Source of the DNA: Aquipuribacter hungaricus
GTDB taxonomy: Bacteria > Actinomycetota > Actinomycetes > Actinomycetales > JBBAYJ01
Assembly (NCBI RefSeq): GCF_042663885.1
Contig: NZ_JBHSXV010000001.1
Strand: one strand, 5' to 3'
Length of the DNA stretch: 64,000 nt
Made by a program: the position numbers and the translations under genes. The notes under the pieces were generated by a model. It was not told where the DNA came from. It ran no database searches and saw nothing but the letters and a program-made list of their open reading frames with translations. Every line of letters begins with the position of its first letter. Position 1 is the first letter of the stretch. Below, piece after piece: positions 1 through 8,861 of the stretch.

Positions 1-467
1 AGGTGGCGGTAGAGCTCGGTCATGAACGACTGGCAGAAGCGCATGACCTCGCCGTCGGAGCGCCCGCGCGGGTCGAAGTCGGCGCCGCCCTTGCCCCCGC
101 CGATCGGCATGCCGGTGAGAGCGTTCTTGAACACCTGCTCGAAGCCGAGGAACTTCACGATGCCGAGGTAGACGGAGGGGTGGAAGCGCAGCCCACCCTT
201 GTAGGGCCCGAGGGCCGAGTTGTACTCCACGCGGAAGCCGCGGTTGATCTGCACGCGTCCGGAGTCGTCGACCCACGGCACCCTGAAGATGATCTGCCGC
301 TCGGGCTCGCAGATGCGCTCCAGGACGGCGGCGTCCCCGTACTGAGGGTTGCGGCGCAGCACCGGGGCGAGGCTGTCGAACACCTCTCGCACAGCCTGGT
401 GGAACTCCGCCTCACCGGGGTTGCGACGCAGCACCTGCTCGAAGACGGGTTCCAAGGACGCGTCCAT
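1..467 (-). CDS. gdhA: NADP-type glutamate dehydrogenase, first copy (3' part outside window)
   Basis: Encodes the N-terminal 155 residues of a glutamate dehydrogenase that makes glutamate from 2-oxoglutarate, ammonia and NADPH in the cytoplasm. The ATG is at 467 and the frame runs open off the window edge. The substrate-binding stretch YKGGLRFHPS (about residues 89-98) and the glycine-rich GGGKGGADFDPRG with the catalytic lysine (about residue 126) are intact. It matches the full copy at 54293-55630 with five nucleotide differences, all silent third-position changes. Whether this copy is complete cannot be seen here, but the silent-only divergence argues that it is, or was until recently, functional. 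Confidence 0.9.
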   Translation of the reverse strand, partial: MDASLEPVFEQVLRRNPGEAEFHQAVREVFDSLAPVLRRNPQYGDAAVLERICEPERQIIFRVPWVDDSGRVQINRGFRVEYNSALGPYKGGLRFHPSVYLGIVKFLGFEQVFKNALTGMPIGGGKGGADFDPRGRSDGEVMRFCQSFMTELYRH

Positions 468-948
468 GCGACTCTCCGTACGGTCCGGGCCTGACGCACG
501 AGCAGGCAGGCAGCAGGTCGAATGAGCCAGGTGAGCCACGACGGTCCCATGTCTCACGCACCGCGGCCCCGGCGTCCCGAAACGGGGGCCCCGTTCGCGC
601 GGTCGTAGGTCGCACCGGCCGAGCAGGGCTCAGGCCCTCAGCGCTGTTACGTCGTCAAGCTCGACGTCGTGGGCCAGCCCGTCGGTCTTGGCTCGCGTCC
701 CTGCCGCCGAGCGGTGCTCGTAGGGGCGCCCTAGCACGACCGCGACGTCGCTGATCGATCGACGCTGGCACCGCCACCAGTCGCTCTGCAGCTCACGGCG
801 GTGCCCACCGCCCCGTAGCGGCCAGCAGGTCGGTGAGCGCAGTGCGGAACGCCCGTTCCCCGTGCGCGCCGCGTAGGCGCGGAAGGCGGACCTGCCAGCG
901 CAAGCCCTCACTGCGGCTGAAGTCGGCCGTCTGCCTGACCCTGATATG
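1..948. repeat. Long direct repeat, left copy (gdhA 5' part plus upstream DNA)
   Basis: This stretch is repeated in the same orientation at 55164-56115. Within the gdhA coding part I count 5 mismatches in 467 bases; the roughly 480 upstream bases are less alike (about 95 percent, with small indels). Similarity stops abruptly after the shared ctgatatg. The left end of the repeat lies beyond the window. Confidence 0.9.
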
Positions 949-1523
949 TCGAGACTCCCGCTGGCCTCCATCCGCATGAGCGCGAGAAGCGGGGACGAAC
1001 AGCTCGAGCAGCGGGACGCTGGGCGCGGGCGTCGATGGCCGAGTTTAACGCTCCTATCCACGCATCACACTGGGTGGCCGGCAACCCATAGTCGAGGCCG
1101 CACAGTCAACGACTGTGGTCGGCCGGGTCCGTCTCGTCGGCAGACAGCGCCTCGAGGCGCTGGAGGTCGAAGGGATGCAGTTCGGACTGCCCGCGCAGGG
1201 CGTCGAGCAGAAGTGAGTTCCGTAGAGTGGATATTACTTTCTGCCTCGTGAAAAACAAGAGAGCACTTCGGGTTCTCGTGTGACCCGTCTCACACGACGG
1301 GGCAACAGGTTGGTGTTCCGCGGTCAAGCAGCCGCGCTGCAGGTACCGATCCCGTACAGGGTGGTCGGGCGCGCCCGTCGCTGCTCACCACCGGCTGCGC
1401 GTCGTCCTGCGCGACCGGGGCCACCAGGCCGTCGGCGGCGTGCCCTCGAGTCAGGTCGAGGGGGGACCGTCCTCGACCGGTCCAGCGGGGCCGAAGACCC
1501 TGACCCGGGGTATCAGCTCCGCC
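468..1523. other. Gene-poor stretch upstream of gdhA copy 1, with a decayed ORF
   Basis: No intact gene is convincing. On the minus strand, about 630-930, two adjacent frames look like halves of one old protein: one contains GERAFRTALTDLLA, the next SISDVAVVLG, separated by a frameshift. The same break exists in the right-hand copy (about 55797-56110), and the copies differ by missense changes, so this looks like a shared relic. From 950 to 1523 I see nothing recognisable. Confidence 0.45.
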
Positions 1524-2837
1524 TCAGGACGTCGCCGTGCTGATGCCGTCCGGGGTCCCTTGTGCTGAGCTCCTAGCGCGGGGGGCGCTGGCGGCGGTCG
1601 CGATGCGGGAGCAGACGCGCACCAGCGGGGTGCTGGCGGACTCGTCGCGGGGGATGGCCTGGTGGGCGATGTCGGCGATGGCGCCGGGACGGAAGACCAG
1701 GCACATGGTCGAGCCGCCAAACTGGAAGTAGCCGATCTCGTCGCCCTTGGTGACGTGGGCGCCGGGGGTGACGGCTTGGTCGATGACGCAGGAGGAGACG
1801 TCGGCCATCCCGACGAAGACGACGGCCAGGAGCCCAAGCGCCGGGTGGTCGGCGCGGATGAGGACGACGGCGCGGGCGGCGACGTGGGCCATGTAGCCCT
1901 GGCTGGCCTGGGGGACGGCGGCATCCGCTCCTTCGGTGTCGGCGTCGGAGTAGTAGGTCCCGCCGATCGTGTATGCCCGTTCGATGGTGCCGGAGACGGG
2001 GGCGTGCCAGCGGTGGTAGTCGGTGGCGCTGAGGTAGGCCTGGTAGACGGTGCCCCCGACGAGCTCGTCGACCGCGGGATCGCCGGCGAGCATGTCCTGC
2101 AGGGAGTACGGCTGGCTCTTGAGCCAGAACTGGTCCTGCCGCTGGACGTCGCGGGCGAGGGCGTAGGGCGTGGACTCGCAGGGGCTGACGACGACGCCGT
2201 CGTCCTCGGGCGCGGCGACGGGCCGCTGACCCTCGCGGAAGCGTCGGGTGAAGAAGTCGTTCCAGGACGTGAAGCCCCAGTGCTCGTCCTGGGGGTCGTG
2301 CTGGTACTGCTCGATGCCGATCGTGCTCGCCGCGGAGTCCGACATCCAGCCGGCGTCGGAGGTGTTGAGGACGGACAGGGAGGCGGGGCTGTCCAGGTGC
2401 TCGCACCAGGCGGTGAGGACCTTGGCGAGCATCGCGTTCACGGTCGGGTTGCGGTACGCCTGCAGCCCGGAGGGGGTGGCGGTGGTCTGGTCCAGCAGGG
2501 CCTGCACGGGCGTCATCACCATCGAGTCCCGGCTGTACTCCGGGGCCAAGGACAGGACGGCGTTGAGCAGCCGGAGCAGCTCGGGCAGGTCCCGCAGGTG
2601 CCGGGGGCGGTGCTGCTCGTCGTCGGGGACCTCGAGGATCATCCGCTCCAGCTGCATCCGCACCAGGGCGTCGTGGTCGAGCAGCTCCCGGAACTCGCCG
2701 ATCACCGGGTGCCAAGGCACCTCCCCAGCCTCGGCGACCTCCCGGCGGAGGTCCTCGACCCACGCCTGCACGCTCTGGGCGTCGGGCAGCCAACCCCCGT
2801 GGCGCCGGGCGTCGGTGCCCGAACCCAGGTTCGTCAT
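1524..2837 (-). CDS. Phosphatidylserine decarboxylase family protein (PsiD-like)
   Basis: A 437-residue protein of the pyruvoyl-dependent phosphatidylserine decarboxylase family, with a long N-terminal part resembling the helper domain found in the L-tryptophan decarboxylase/PsiD branch. The C-terminal half has YHRWHAPVSG (typical of the family's catalytic fold) and FQFGGSTMCLVF, whose GGS should be the self-cleavage site generating the pyruvoyl group (serine near residue 376). About 60 residues follow the cleavage site, longer than usual. Substrate could be phosphatidylserine or a free amino acid; the PsiD-like architecture and the absence of a neighbouring pssA favour a soluble amino-acid decarboxylase, but this is inference. 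Confidence 0.8.
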   Translation of the reverse strand: MTNLGSGTDARRHGGWLPDAQSVQAWVEDLRREVAEAGEVPWHPVIGEFRELLDHDALVRMQLERMILEVPDDEQHRPRHLRDLPELLRLLNAVLSLAPEYSRDSMVMTPVQALLDQTTATPSGLQAYRNPTVNAMLAKVLTAWCEHLDSPASLSVLNTSDAGWMSDSAASTIGIEQYQHDPQDEHWGFTSWNDFFTRRFREGQRPVAAPEDDGVVVSPCESTPYALARDVQRQDQFWLKSQPYSLQDMLAGDPAVDELVGGTVYQAYLSATDYHRWHAPVSGTIERAYTIGGTYYSDADTEGADAAVPQASQGYMAHVAARAVVLIRADHPALGLLAVVFVGMADVSSCVIDQAVTPGAHVTKGDEIGYFQFGGSTMCLVFRPGAIADIAHQAIPRDESASTPLVRVCSRIATAASAPRARSSAQGTPDGISTATS

Positions 2838-3040
2838 ACCGACAACGTAGGAGCACGGTGGCCACGCCGCCCGACTGCGCCGCTAGGACCGGGATCCCCC
2901 CTGGCACCGGGACCAGACCCCGGCGTCTGGGCTCGACCTGCCCGGGGGCGCCTAGATGACCGGTCAACACGCCTTCCGTCCGGCCGGCGTAATGATTGGG
3001 TGCGACCGCGGGGGAGCGGCTGGGGGGCCGGCTGTCCGGG

Positions 3041-4516
3041 TCATTGCACCGCCGAGGTGAGCCGGGCCAGGCCGTCGACGACGCGGTGGCCAAAGCCGGT
3101 GCGCGACCACTCGGTGAGGGTCAGCTCCCGGCTGGCCGCCCGGTACTCGTCCTCCACCGCCCGCATCTGCTCGGTGAGGTCGCGCCCGCACGAGACCAGC
3201 GACAGCTCGAGGTCGAGTGCGAAGGAGCGGATGTCCATGTTGGAGGAGCCGACCACGGTGACCAGCTCGTCCACGCTCATGTGCTTGGCGTGCAGGATCG
3301 CCGGACCCGGGTACAGCCAGATGCGCACCCCGGCCTCCAGCAGGGCCCGGTAGTAGGAGTGCTGGGCGTGGAAGACGAAGAACTGGTCGCCGATCGCCCC
3401 GACGAACAGCTCCACGGCGACCCCGCGTCGGGCTGCGGTGGTGATCGCGACCAGCAGCGACTCGTCGGGCACGAAGTAGGGGCTGGTGATGCTGAGCCGG
3501 CGCTGGGCGTAGTAGATGAGGGTGTTGAACAGCACCAGGTTGTTCTCCACCTCGAAGCCCGGGCCGCTGGGCGCTACCTGGCACAACAGGTCCCCGGCGT
3601 CGCGGGCGGTGTCACGCTCCCGGGAGGTGCCCAGCAGCTCGTCGGTCTCGGAGTACCAGTCGGTGACGAACAGGGCGTCGACCTCGTGGACCACCGGGCC
3701 CTGCACGCGGGCGAGCAGGTCGCGCCACCGCAGCCCCCGACGGCGGTTGCCGCGCTTCTGGTAGCCGGGGTCGATGAGGTTGAGCGACCCCACCAGGGCG
3801 ACCTCGCCGTCGGCGACGAGCAGCTTGCGGTGGTTGCGCAGGTCCGGGCGCTGGTAGCGGCCCCGCAGGGGCTGCACGGGCAGCATGAGGTGCCACTGCA
3901 CCCCGATCCGGTCCAGCTCCTTCTTCGTGGCCCTGTACCCGGGGTAGCCGCGGCAGCCGAGGTGGTCCAGCAGCACCCGGACGGTCACCCCGCGGGCGAC
4001 CGCGTCGGCTAAGGCGGCGAAGAACGGGGCGGTGGTCTCGTCCAGGGACAGGATGTAGAACTCCACGTGCACGTACCGGCGCGCCCCCTGCACGGCCTCG
4101 ACCAGGGCGGTGAGCTGCTGCTCGAAGTGCGGCAGCAGGTGGGCGTCGTTGTCCTCCAGCAGGGGCATCGCGCCCACGGCCTGGTTCAGGCGCACCACCG
4201 AGGGCCACCACGGCGGGGCATGGTGGTCCTCGCTGAGCGGCCCGACGTCGCGGGTGGCCTCCACGATGCGCTGGTCGATGCTGGCCTGCTTCTCCCGGCG
4301 CGCCCGGGGCAGCTTGGGGCTGCCGATCACCGCGAAGAGCACCGCCCCTGCCACCGGCAGGACCACGATCAGCAGGATCCACGCCAGCGCCGAGGACGGA
4401 CGCCGATCACGCGGCACCACCACCAGAGCCAGCAGGAACAGGGCGACCTCCAGGTACAGGAGGACCCCGGAGGCGGACAGCCCCAGCACCCCCAGGCGTG
4501 ACCAGTCGACGCCCAC
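3041..4516 (-). CDS. cls: Cardiolipin synthase (phospholipase D family)
   Basis: Condenses phosphatidylglycerol (or CDP-diacylglycerol with phosphatidylglycerol) to cardiolipin at the membrane. Two N-terminal hydrophobic helices are followed by two HKD motifs: NHRKLLVADGEVALVGSLN and LHAKHMSVDELVTVVGSSN (H-x-K-x4-D in each). The frame is open upstream to 4681, but the GTG at 4516 has an excellent ribosome site (GGGAGGGG, five bases away) and gives 491 residues, normal for bacterial Cls. It lies 200 bases from the decarboxylase-like gene and could belong to membrane lipid metabolism with it. Confidence 0.9.
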   Translation of the reverse strand: MGVDWSRLGVLGLSASGVLLYLEVALFLLALVVVPRDRRPSSALAWILLIVVLPVAGAVLFAVIGSPKLPRARREKQASIDQRIVEATRDVGPLSEDHHAPPWWPSVVRLNQAVGAMPLLEDNDAHLLPHFEQQLTALVEAVQGARRYVHVEFYILSLDETTAPFFAALADAVARGVTVRVLLDHLGCRGYPGYRATKKELDRIGVQWHLMLPVQPLRGRYQRPDLRNHRKLLVADGEVALVGSLNLIDPGYQKRGNRRRGLRWRDLLARVQGPVVHEVDALFVTDWYSETDELLGTSRERDTARDAGDLLCQVAPSGPGFEVENNLVLFNTLIYYAQRRLSITSPYFVPDESLLVAITTAARRGVAVELFVGAIGDQFFVFHAQHSYYRALLEAGVRIWLYPGPAILHAKHMSVDELVTVVGSSNMDIRSFALDLELSLVSCGRDLTEQMRAVEDEYRAASRELTLTEWSRTGFGHRVVDGLARLTSAVQ

Positions 4517-4735
4517 GACCACCCCTCCCTCTCCGCCGCTCTCGCCCCGCGGCCCGTCCCGCTGTTCGTCCCGCCGCCCGGTCGCGGTGGGCCAGCCTCG
4601 GCGCCGTCGGTGGTGCGGGCACGACGCTATCGACATGACGCTGTGATTCCCTGACCCCGCCCGTGCCCGTGCCGGTGCCATCCCGTGGTCACTGTCGCCG
4701 GGGGATGGGCGGGTCAGTCCTGCGCCCGCTCCGGC

Positions 4736-6214
4736 TCAGTCCCCGGCCGCAGCAGCCTCGTCCTCGGCGTAGGAGGAGGCGTCGTGCCGCTCGAGGGTGA
4801 CCGAGCGCTGGCCGGGGCCGCTGAGCGTGACGTCGTCGACGGCCAGCAGCTCGCCCTCGCCGGCGTCGAAGTGCAGCACCGACATGGTCAGCGGCAGTGC
4901 CTGCCCGGAGTCGAAGGCGCGCAGCCCCGCACCCCCGGACGAGCCTTGGGTCAGCTCCAGGGTCCCCTCGACCACCTGAGAGCGGCGCTGGTGCACGTGC
5001 CCGTCCAGGACCAGGGGCACCACCCCGTGCAGGGGCCCGGCCATCCTGGGCTCGTGCACCACCGCCAGGTGCACCGGGCGCCCGGCAGCGGCCGAGGCCT
5101 GCACCGCCTCGGCCAGTGCCGCTCCGGCACCGGCCAGCTCCTGCTCGGAGCCGGTGTCGACCTGCAGCTGCTTGACCGGGGTGAACTCGGGGTCACCGGT
5201 GCCGGCGATCCGCAGCCCCGCGACCTCGGTGATCGCACCGTCGTCCAGGACGGTCACCCCGGGCAGGGTGACCATGTACTCCTGGGTGCGGTTCGAGTCG
5301 TGGTTGCCGCGCACCCACACGTAGGGCACCCCGAAGCCGCTCTTCGCCGTGTGCAGGGGGTTCTCGGCCGGGGTGCCCAGGTCGGTGGAGTCCCCGCTGT
5401 CGATGATCGCAGCGACGTCGAAGCGCTCGACCAGGGTGCTCATCACCTCGTAGGCGGCGGGGTTGTTGTGGATGTCGGAGACGAACAGCACCCGCACCGC
5501 GTCGCTGGGCGGGTCATCCTCCGGCTCCGAGAGCACGGTGTACAGCTGGGCGATGTCCCCGGTCAGCTCGCCGAGCCGGCGCGCGTGGGCCTCGGCGGCG
5601 TCACCGGTGTCCGCGACAGCGCTGATGACCGCCGGGGCCCTGGTGAGCAGCCCGGTGAAGGTCGGCTCGGTGACGGCCCCGGTGCGGAACGTCGCGGTGG
5701 CCACGACGGCGCAGATCCCCAGCGCGACCGCCGCCGCGCCCGCTCCCACGGCCACGGGCCGCCACCGGCGGAAGACCAGCGCGCACGCCCCGACCGCTGC
5801 GAGGAGCCCGACCAGAGCGCACCGCACCGCCAGATCTTCTACCGCGGTGCGCAGGTCCGCGGTGACCTGTTCCCGCGCCTGCCCGCTGGTCAGCCCCTGC
5901 TCGACGAAAGCGCCCACCTCGCCGGCTCGGACGTCCTCCACCCGCGCCCGCAGCCCCAGCGGCCCCGCGTGGGTGGGCAGGTCGATCCGCCCCAGCGGGG
6001 CCAGGTCCACCTCGGTGCCGCCGCCGGGCGAGAGGACGACGTGCAGCTGCGCGGTCAGCGGCCCCACGTCGGCGTCGACGCCGCCGAACCCGACGACCGC
6101 GGTACCCGCAGCAGCGACCCCGAGCAGCGCGGCGCAGACGACCCGCCCGGCGCGGGTGGTCCATGGCCGCGTCCGGGTCCGGTCCGGGGTTCGGGTAGGT
6201 GCGGTGGGCGGCAT
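4736..6214 (-). CDS. Membrane-anchored calcineurin-like metallophosphoesterase
   Basis: A 492-residue protein with a hydrophobic helix near residues 20-40, an extracellular-looking segment of about 100 residues, a second pair of helices near residues 130-185, then a metallophosphoesterase domain. Metal-binding motifs appear in order: SDIHNN, SGDSTD, GNHDS, VVHEP and DGHVHQ. The ATG at 6214 is preceded by GGAGGAG. It starts only 17 bases after ureD ends, so it may be co-transcribed with the urease operon, but nothing links it functionally to urease. Substrate unknown. Confidence 0.85.
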   Translation of the reverse strand: MPPTAPTRTPDRTRTRPWTTRAGRVVCAALLGVAAAGTAVVGFGGVDADVGPLTAQLHVVLSPGGGTEVDLAPLGRIDLPTHAGPLGLRARVEDVRAGEVGAFVEQGLTSGQAREQVTADLRTAVEDLAVRCALVGLLAAVGACALVFRRWRPVAVGAGAAAVALGICAVVATATFRTGAVTEPTFTGLLTRAPAVISAVADTGDAAEAHARRLGELTGDIAQLYTVLSEPEDDPPSDAVRVLFVSDIHNNPAAYEVMSTLVERFDVAAIIDSGDSTDLGTPAENPLHTAKSGFGVPYVWVRGNHDSNRTQEYMVTLPGVTVLDDGAITEVAGLRIAGTGDPEFTPVKQLQVDTGSEQELAGAGAALAEAVQASAAAGRPVHLAVVHEPRMAGPLHGVVPLVLDGHVHQRRSQVVEGTLELTQGSSGGAGLRAFDSGQALPLTMSVLHFDAGEGELLAVDDVTLSGPGQRSVTLERHDASSYAEDEAAAAGD

Positions 6215-6231
6215 GCTGTTCTCCTCCGGGT

Positions 6232-7191
6232 TCATCCCTTGCGCAGGTCCGGGGCCGGGACCCCGATCAGGCGGCGGCGGGCGGCGTCCCAGGTGGTGCG
6301 CACCGCGGCGGCCACGGCGGCCGAGGTCATGCCGAGGACGCGCACCGAGGCCCCGCAGCCAGCGGGCAGCTCGCTGGCGCCGGCGAGGACGTCGTGAGCG
6401 CCCGCCAGGGCGGCGGCGAGCAGGTTGCAGAGCTCGTCGGCGGGCGCCTGCTGGGTGATGACGTGGACGGTGGCGTGCACCTGGTAGGGGCCGAGGCGGG
6501 CGGGGGAGCCGGGGTGGGCGATCGGTGGGGTCAGGTGCAGGGTGTCGGCGAAGAGCAGCCGCCCGTCGGGGTCGCGGGCGTGGACCTCGCTCCAGTACAG
6601 GTCGTAGGCGTGGGCCTCCCCGGAGGCGACCCGCCCGGGCAGCAGGGTCTCGGCGAGGATGACGGTGGCCCCGGGGTCGACGGTGACGGTGGTGCGCCCG
6701 TAGAAGCGCGAGCCGGCAAAGGGGATGACCGGGTCGGGCAGGTACTCCAGCACCGCCCCGGGCCCGGCGTGCAGGTGCACCACCTGGGTGGCGATGTCCT
6801 GCGGCATCCGGAAGACCTTGGTGGCGGACTGGCTGGTGACGTGGACCGCCGCGCCGGGCGCGGCGCGCACGTCGATGCGGTACCGGTCGCCGTGGACCAT
6901 GCCCTCCCCGGACTGCAGCAGGTACAAGAACGCCATGTCCGGGCGGGCGGGGTCGACGTGGATGGGACGGAACAAGAACAGCGGGGTGCGCTGGTAGTGG
7001 CGGACCGCCCGGGTCACCCCGCCCACCGGGGAGAGGTCGACCTCCAGCAGGCCGACCTTGCCCGCCCGCCTGCCCGCGCGCTCGGGCAGGGCCAGGGCGG
7101 CGACCTCGGCGGGCAGGTCGGGCGGGGTGTACCAGGTCACGTCGTCCCGGTGCCCGGTCCGGGGGCGCCACGCCGGTGCGGGCAGGCTCAC
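6232..7191 (-). CDS. ureD: Urease accessory protein UreD
   Basis: UreD (UreH) is the scaffold that binds apo-urease and, with UreF and UreG, delivers nickel and CO2 to the active site. The 319-residue protein shows family hallmarks such as TSQSATKVFRMP, an internal LEYLPDPVIPFAGSRF stretch, and ETLLPGRVASGE. Its GTG start overlaps the ureG stop (GTGA), so translation is coupled. Last gene of the six-gene urease operon. Confidence 0.93.
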   Translation of the reverse strand: MSLPAPAWRPRTGHRDDVTWYTPPDLPAEVAALALPERAGRRAGKVGLLEVDLSPVGGVTRAVRHYQRTPLFLFRPIHVDPARPDMAFLYLLQSGEGMVHGDRYRIDVRAAPGAAVHVTSQSATKVFRMPQDIATQVVHLHAGPGAVLEYLPDPVIPFAGSRFYGRTTVTVDPGATVILAETLLPGRVASGEAHAYDLYWSEVHARDPDGRLLFADTLHLTPPIAHPGSPARLGPYQVHATVHVITQQAPADELCNLLAAALAGAHDVLAGASELPAGCGASVRVLGMTSAAVAAAVRTTWDAARRRLIGVPAPDLRKG

Positions 7192-7922
7192 CTCGCCCCG
7201 GTCGCGGCCGGCTGGGGCATCGCGGCGTAGATGTGGTCCAGGACCTCGCTTAGCCCGGTGCCGGAGAAGCAGTCGGTGAGCACGAAGGGGCGGCCCTCTC
7301 GTACCGCGGCCGCGTCGCGCTGCATGACGACGAGGTCGGCGTGCACGTACGGGGCGATGTCGATCTTGTTGATGACGAGCAGGTCGGAGGTGGTCACCCC
7401 GGGGCCCCGCTTGCGGGGGATCTTGTCGCCCTCGCCGACGTCGATGACGAAGATGAAGTAGTCGGCCAGGGCGGGGCTGTAGGTCAGGGTCAGGTTGTCC
7501 CCGCCGGACTCCAGCAGCACCAGGTCCGCGTCGGGGAAGCGGGTGGTCAGCTCCTCGACCGCGTCGAGGTTCATCGTGGGGTCGTCGCGCACCGCGCTGT
7601 GCGGGCAGGACCCGGTCTCGACCCCGACGACGCGCTCGGGGTCGAGCACCCCGGCCAGGGTGGCGCGCACGTGCTGGGCGTCCTCGGTCGTGAAGATGTC
7701 GTTGGTGACCACGACCGGGCGGTGCCCGTCGGCGACCAGCATCGGGACCAGGGCCTCGATCAGGGCGGTCTTGCCCGAGCCGACCGGGCCGCCCACCCCG
7801 ATGCGGGGCACCGGTCCGCCCAGGCGGGCGAGCTCGGTGGCGGGGGCCCAGTCCACGGCCAGCTGCCCGTGAGAGTGCCCGTGAGAGTGCCCTTGGTCGT
7901 TTCCGTGGGTGTGGGCGGTCAT
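7188..7922 (-). CDS. ureG: Urease accessory GTPase UreG
   Basis: A SIMIBI-class GTPase that powers nickel insertion into urease. P-loop GPVGSGKT, VVTNDIFTTEDA, the metal-binding C-P-H (SCPHSAVRDDP), ESGGDNL and the NKID guanine-specificity motif are all present. The N-terminus begins with a histidine-rich segment (HTHGNDQGHSHGHSHG, residues 4-19), a likely nickel buffer. No ureE is present in the operon, so this tail may supply the nickel-carrier role. The ATG at 7922 was chosen because it begins exactly this tail; the frame upstream is open but unlike UreG. Confidence 0.95.
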   Translation of the reverse strand: MTAHTHGNDQGHSHGHSHGQLAVDWAPATELARLGGPVPRIGVGGPVGSGKTALIEALVPMLVADGHRPVVVTNDIFTTEDAQHVRATLAGVLDPERVVGVETGSCPHSAVRDDPTMNLDAVEELTTRFPDADLVLLESGGDNLTLTYSPALADYFIFVIDVGEGDKIPRKRGPGVTTSDLLVINKIDIAPYVHADLVVMQRDAAAVREGRPFVLTDCFSGTGLSEVLDHIYAAMPQPAATGAR

Positions 7923-8017
7923 CGTGGTGCCTCCGTCGGTTCGGGTGGGCGGGGTCGCTGAGTCGATGGGCGGGTTGGTGGGCGCGGTCAGGGTGGCGGG
8001 GTGCTCGGCCGTCGGGG

Positions 8018-8836
8018 TCAGCTGGAGAACAGGCGCAGCTCGGCGCGCTCGTGCCGCATCGCCATCACGTCGACCAGCGGGGTGCAGCTGCGGATGTCGT
8101 CGACGCTGGCGGTCGTGGCGGTGACGGTGGCGGACTCCAGCAGGGGTCCCAGCCGGTGCAGGACCAGCTGAGCGACGCGGTGGTCGGTGACCGACAGACG
8201 CACCGCGGCCGCCAGCCACCCGGACGCGAAGGTGTACAGCTCCCCGGCGACCGCGTGGGCCAGTGGGACGCCCAGGACGGCGCTGACCAGCCCGAGCGCG
8301 ACCGCGGCGTTGCCCGGGTGGGTGCCCGCGCGCACCTCCGCGCAGTAGCCGGTCACCGCAGGGGAGTCGAACGCCGCCGCGGCGGTGGTCAGCAGCTGGC
8401 GCCCGGTGCGGGCCGAGGACTGCCGGGCTTCGCGGGCCAGCTTCACCGCGCTCAGGCGGGCATCCACGGCGCCCACCGCTGCCAGGCCCGCCGCCAGCTC
8501 GACCGGGACGGTACCGGTGACGGAGCCAGGAGAGGCGGTACCGGTGGTAACGGTGCCGGTGGGGGCGGCGCGGTGGGCGCAGGCCAGCGCCGCCGCGTCG
8601 GCCGGGGCGGTGCCGTGGCGGATCTGGTCGCCCAGCAGCGCCAGGAGCTCCTTAGGAGGGCTGGACCTGGTGATGATCCCGGCCTGGACGAAAGCCTCGA
8701 GCCCGTAGGAGAGGGTGTAGCGCCCGCTGGGGAACGCCGAGTCGTTGAGCTGCAGGCTCGCCAGGAACCCCACCAGGCCGTCCGCCCCACCCGGCGCGCA
8801 CGGGGACCCGAACGCCCGGGCGTCGGTCGGCGTCAC
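8018..8836 (-). CDS. ureF: Urease accessory protein UreF
   Basis: Gates GTP hydrolysis by UreG in the UreDFG complex. About 272 residues; recognisable UreF features are LNDSAFPSGRYTLSYGLEAF near the N-terminus, KLAREARQSSARTGRQLL, and AVALGLVSAVLGVP. The GTG at 8836 is 25 bases downstream of the ureC stop. The middle (about residues 100-120) contains a Thr/Gly/Val-rich linker longer than in typical UreF. Confidence 0.9.
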   Translation of the reverse strand: MTPTDARAFGSPCAPGGADGLVGFLASLQLNDSAFPSGRYTLSYGLEAFVQAGIITRSSPPKELLALLGDQIRHGTAPADAAALACAHRAAPTGTVTTGTASPGSVTGTVPVELAAGLAAVGAVDARLSAVKLAREARQSSARTGRQLLTTAAAAFDSPAVTGYCAEVRAGTHPGNAAVALGLVSAVLGVPLAHAVAGELYTFASGWLAAAVRLSVTDHRVAQLVLHRLGPLLESATVTATTASVDDIRSCTPLVDVMAMRHERAELRLFSS

Positions 8837-8861
8837 CAGGTCACCACGGTCGTCTCCGCGC

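Noticed and set aside
1573..3353. Very long ORFs on both strands over the decarboxylase-like gene
   Set aside because: Shadow frames of high-GC coding sequence: Arg/Pro/Gly-rich on the minus strand and Gly/Val/Asp-rich on the plus strand, with no domain similarity.
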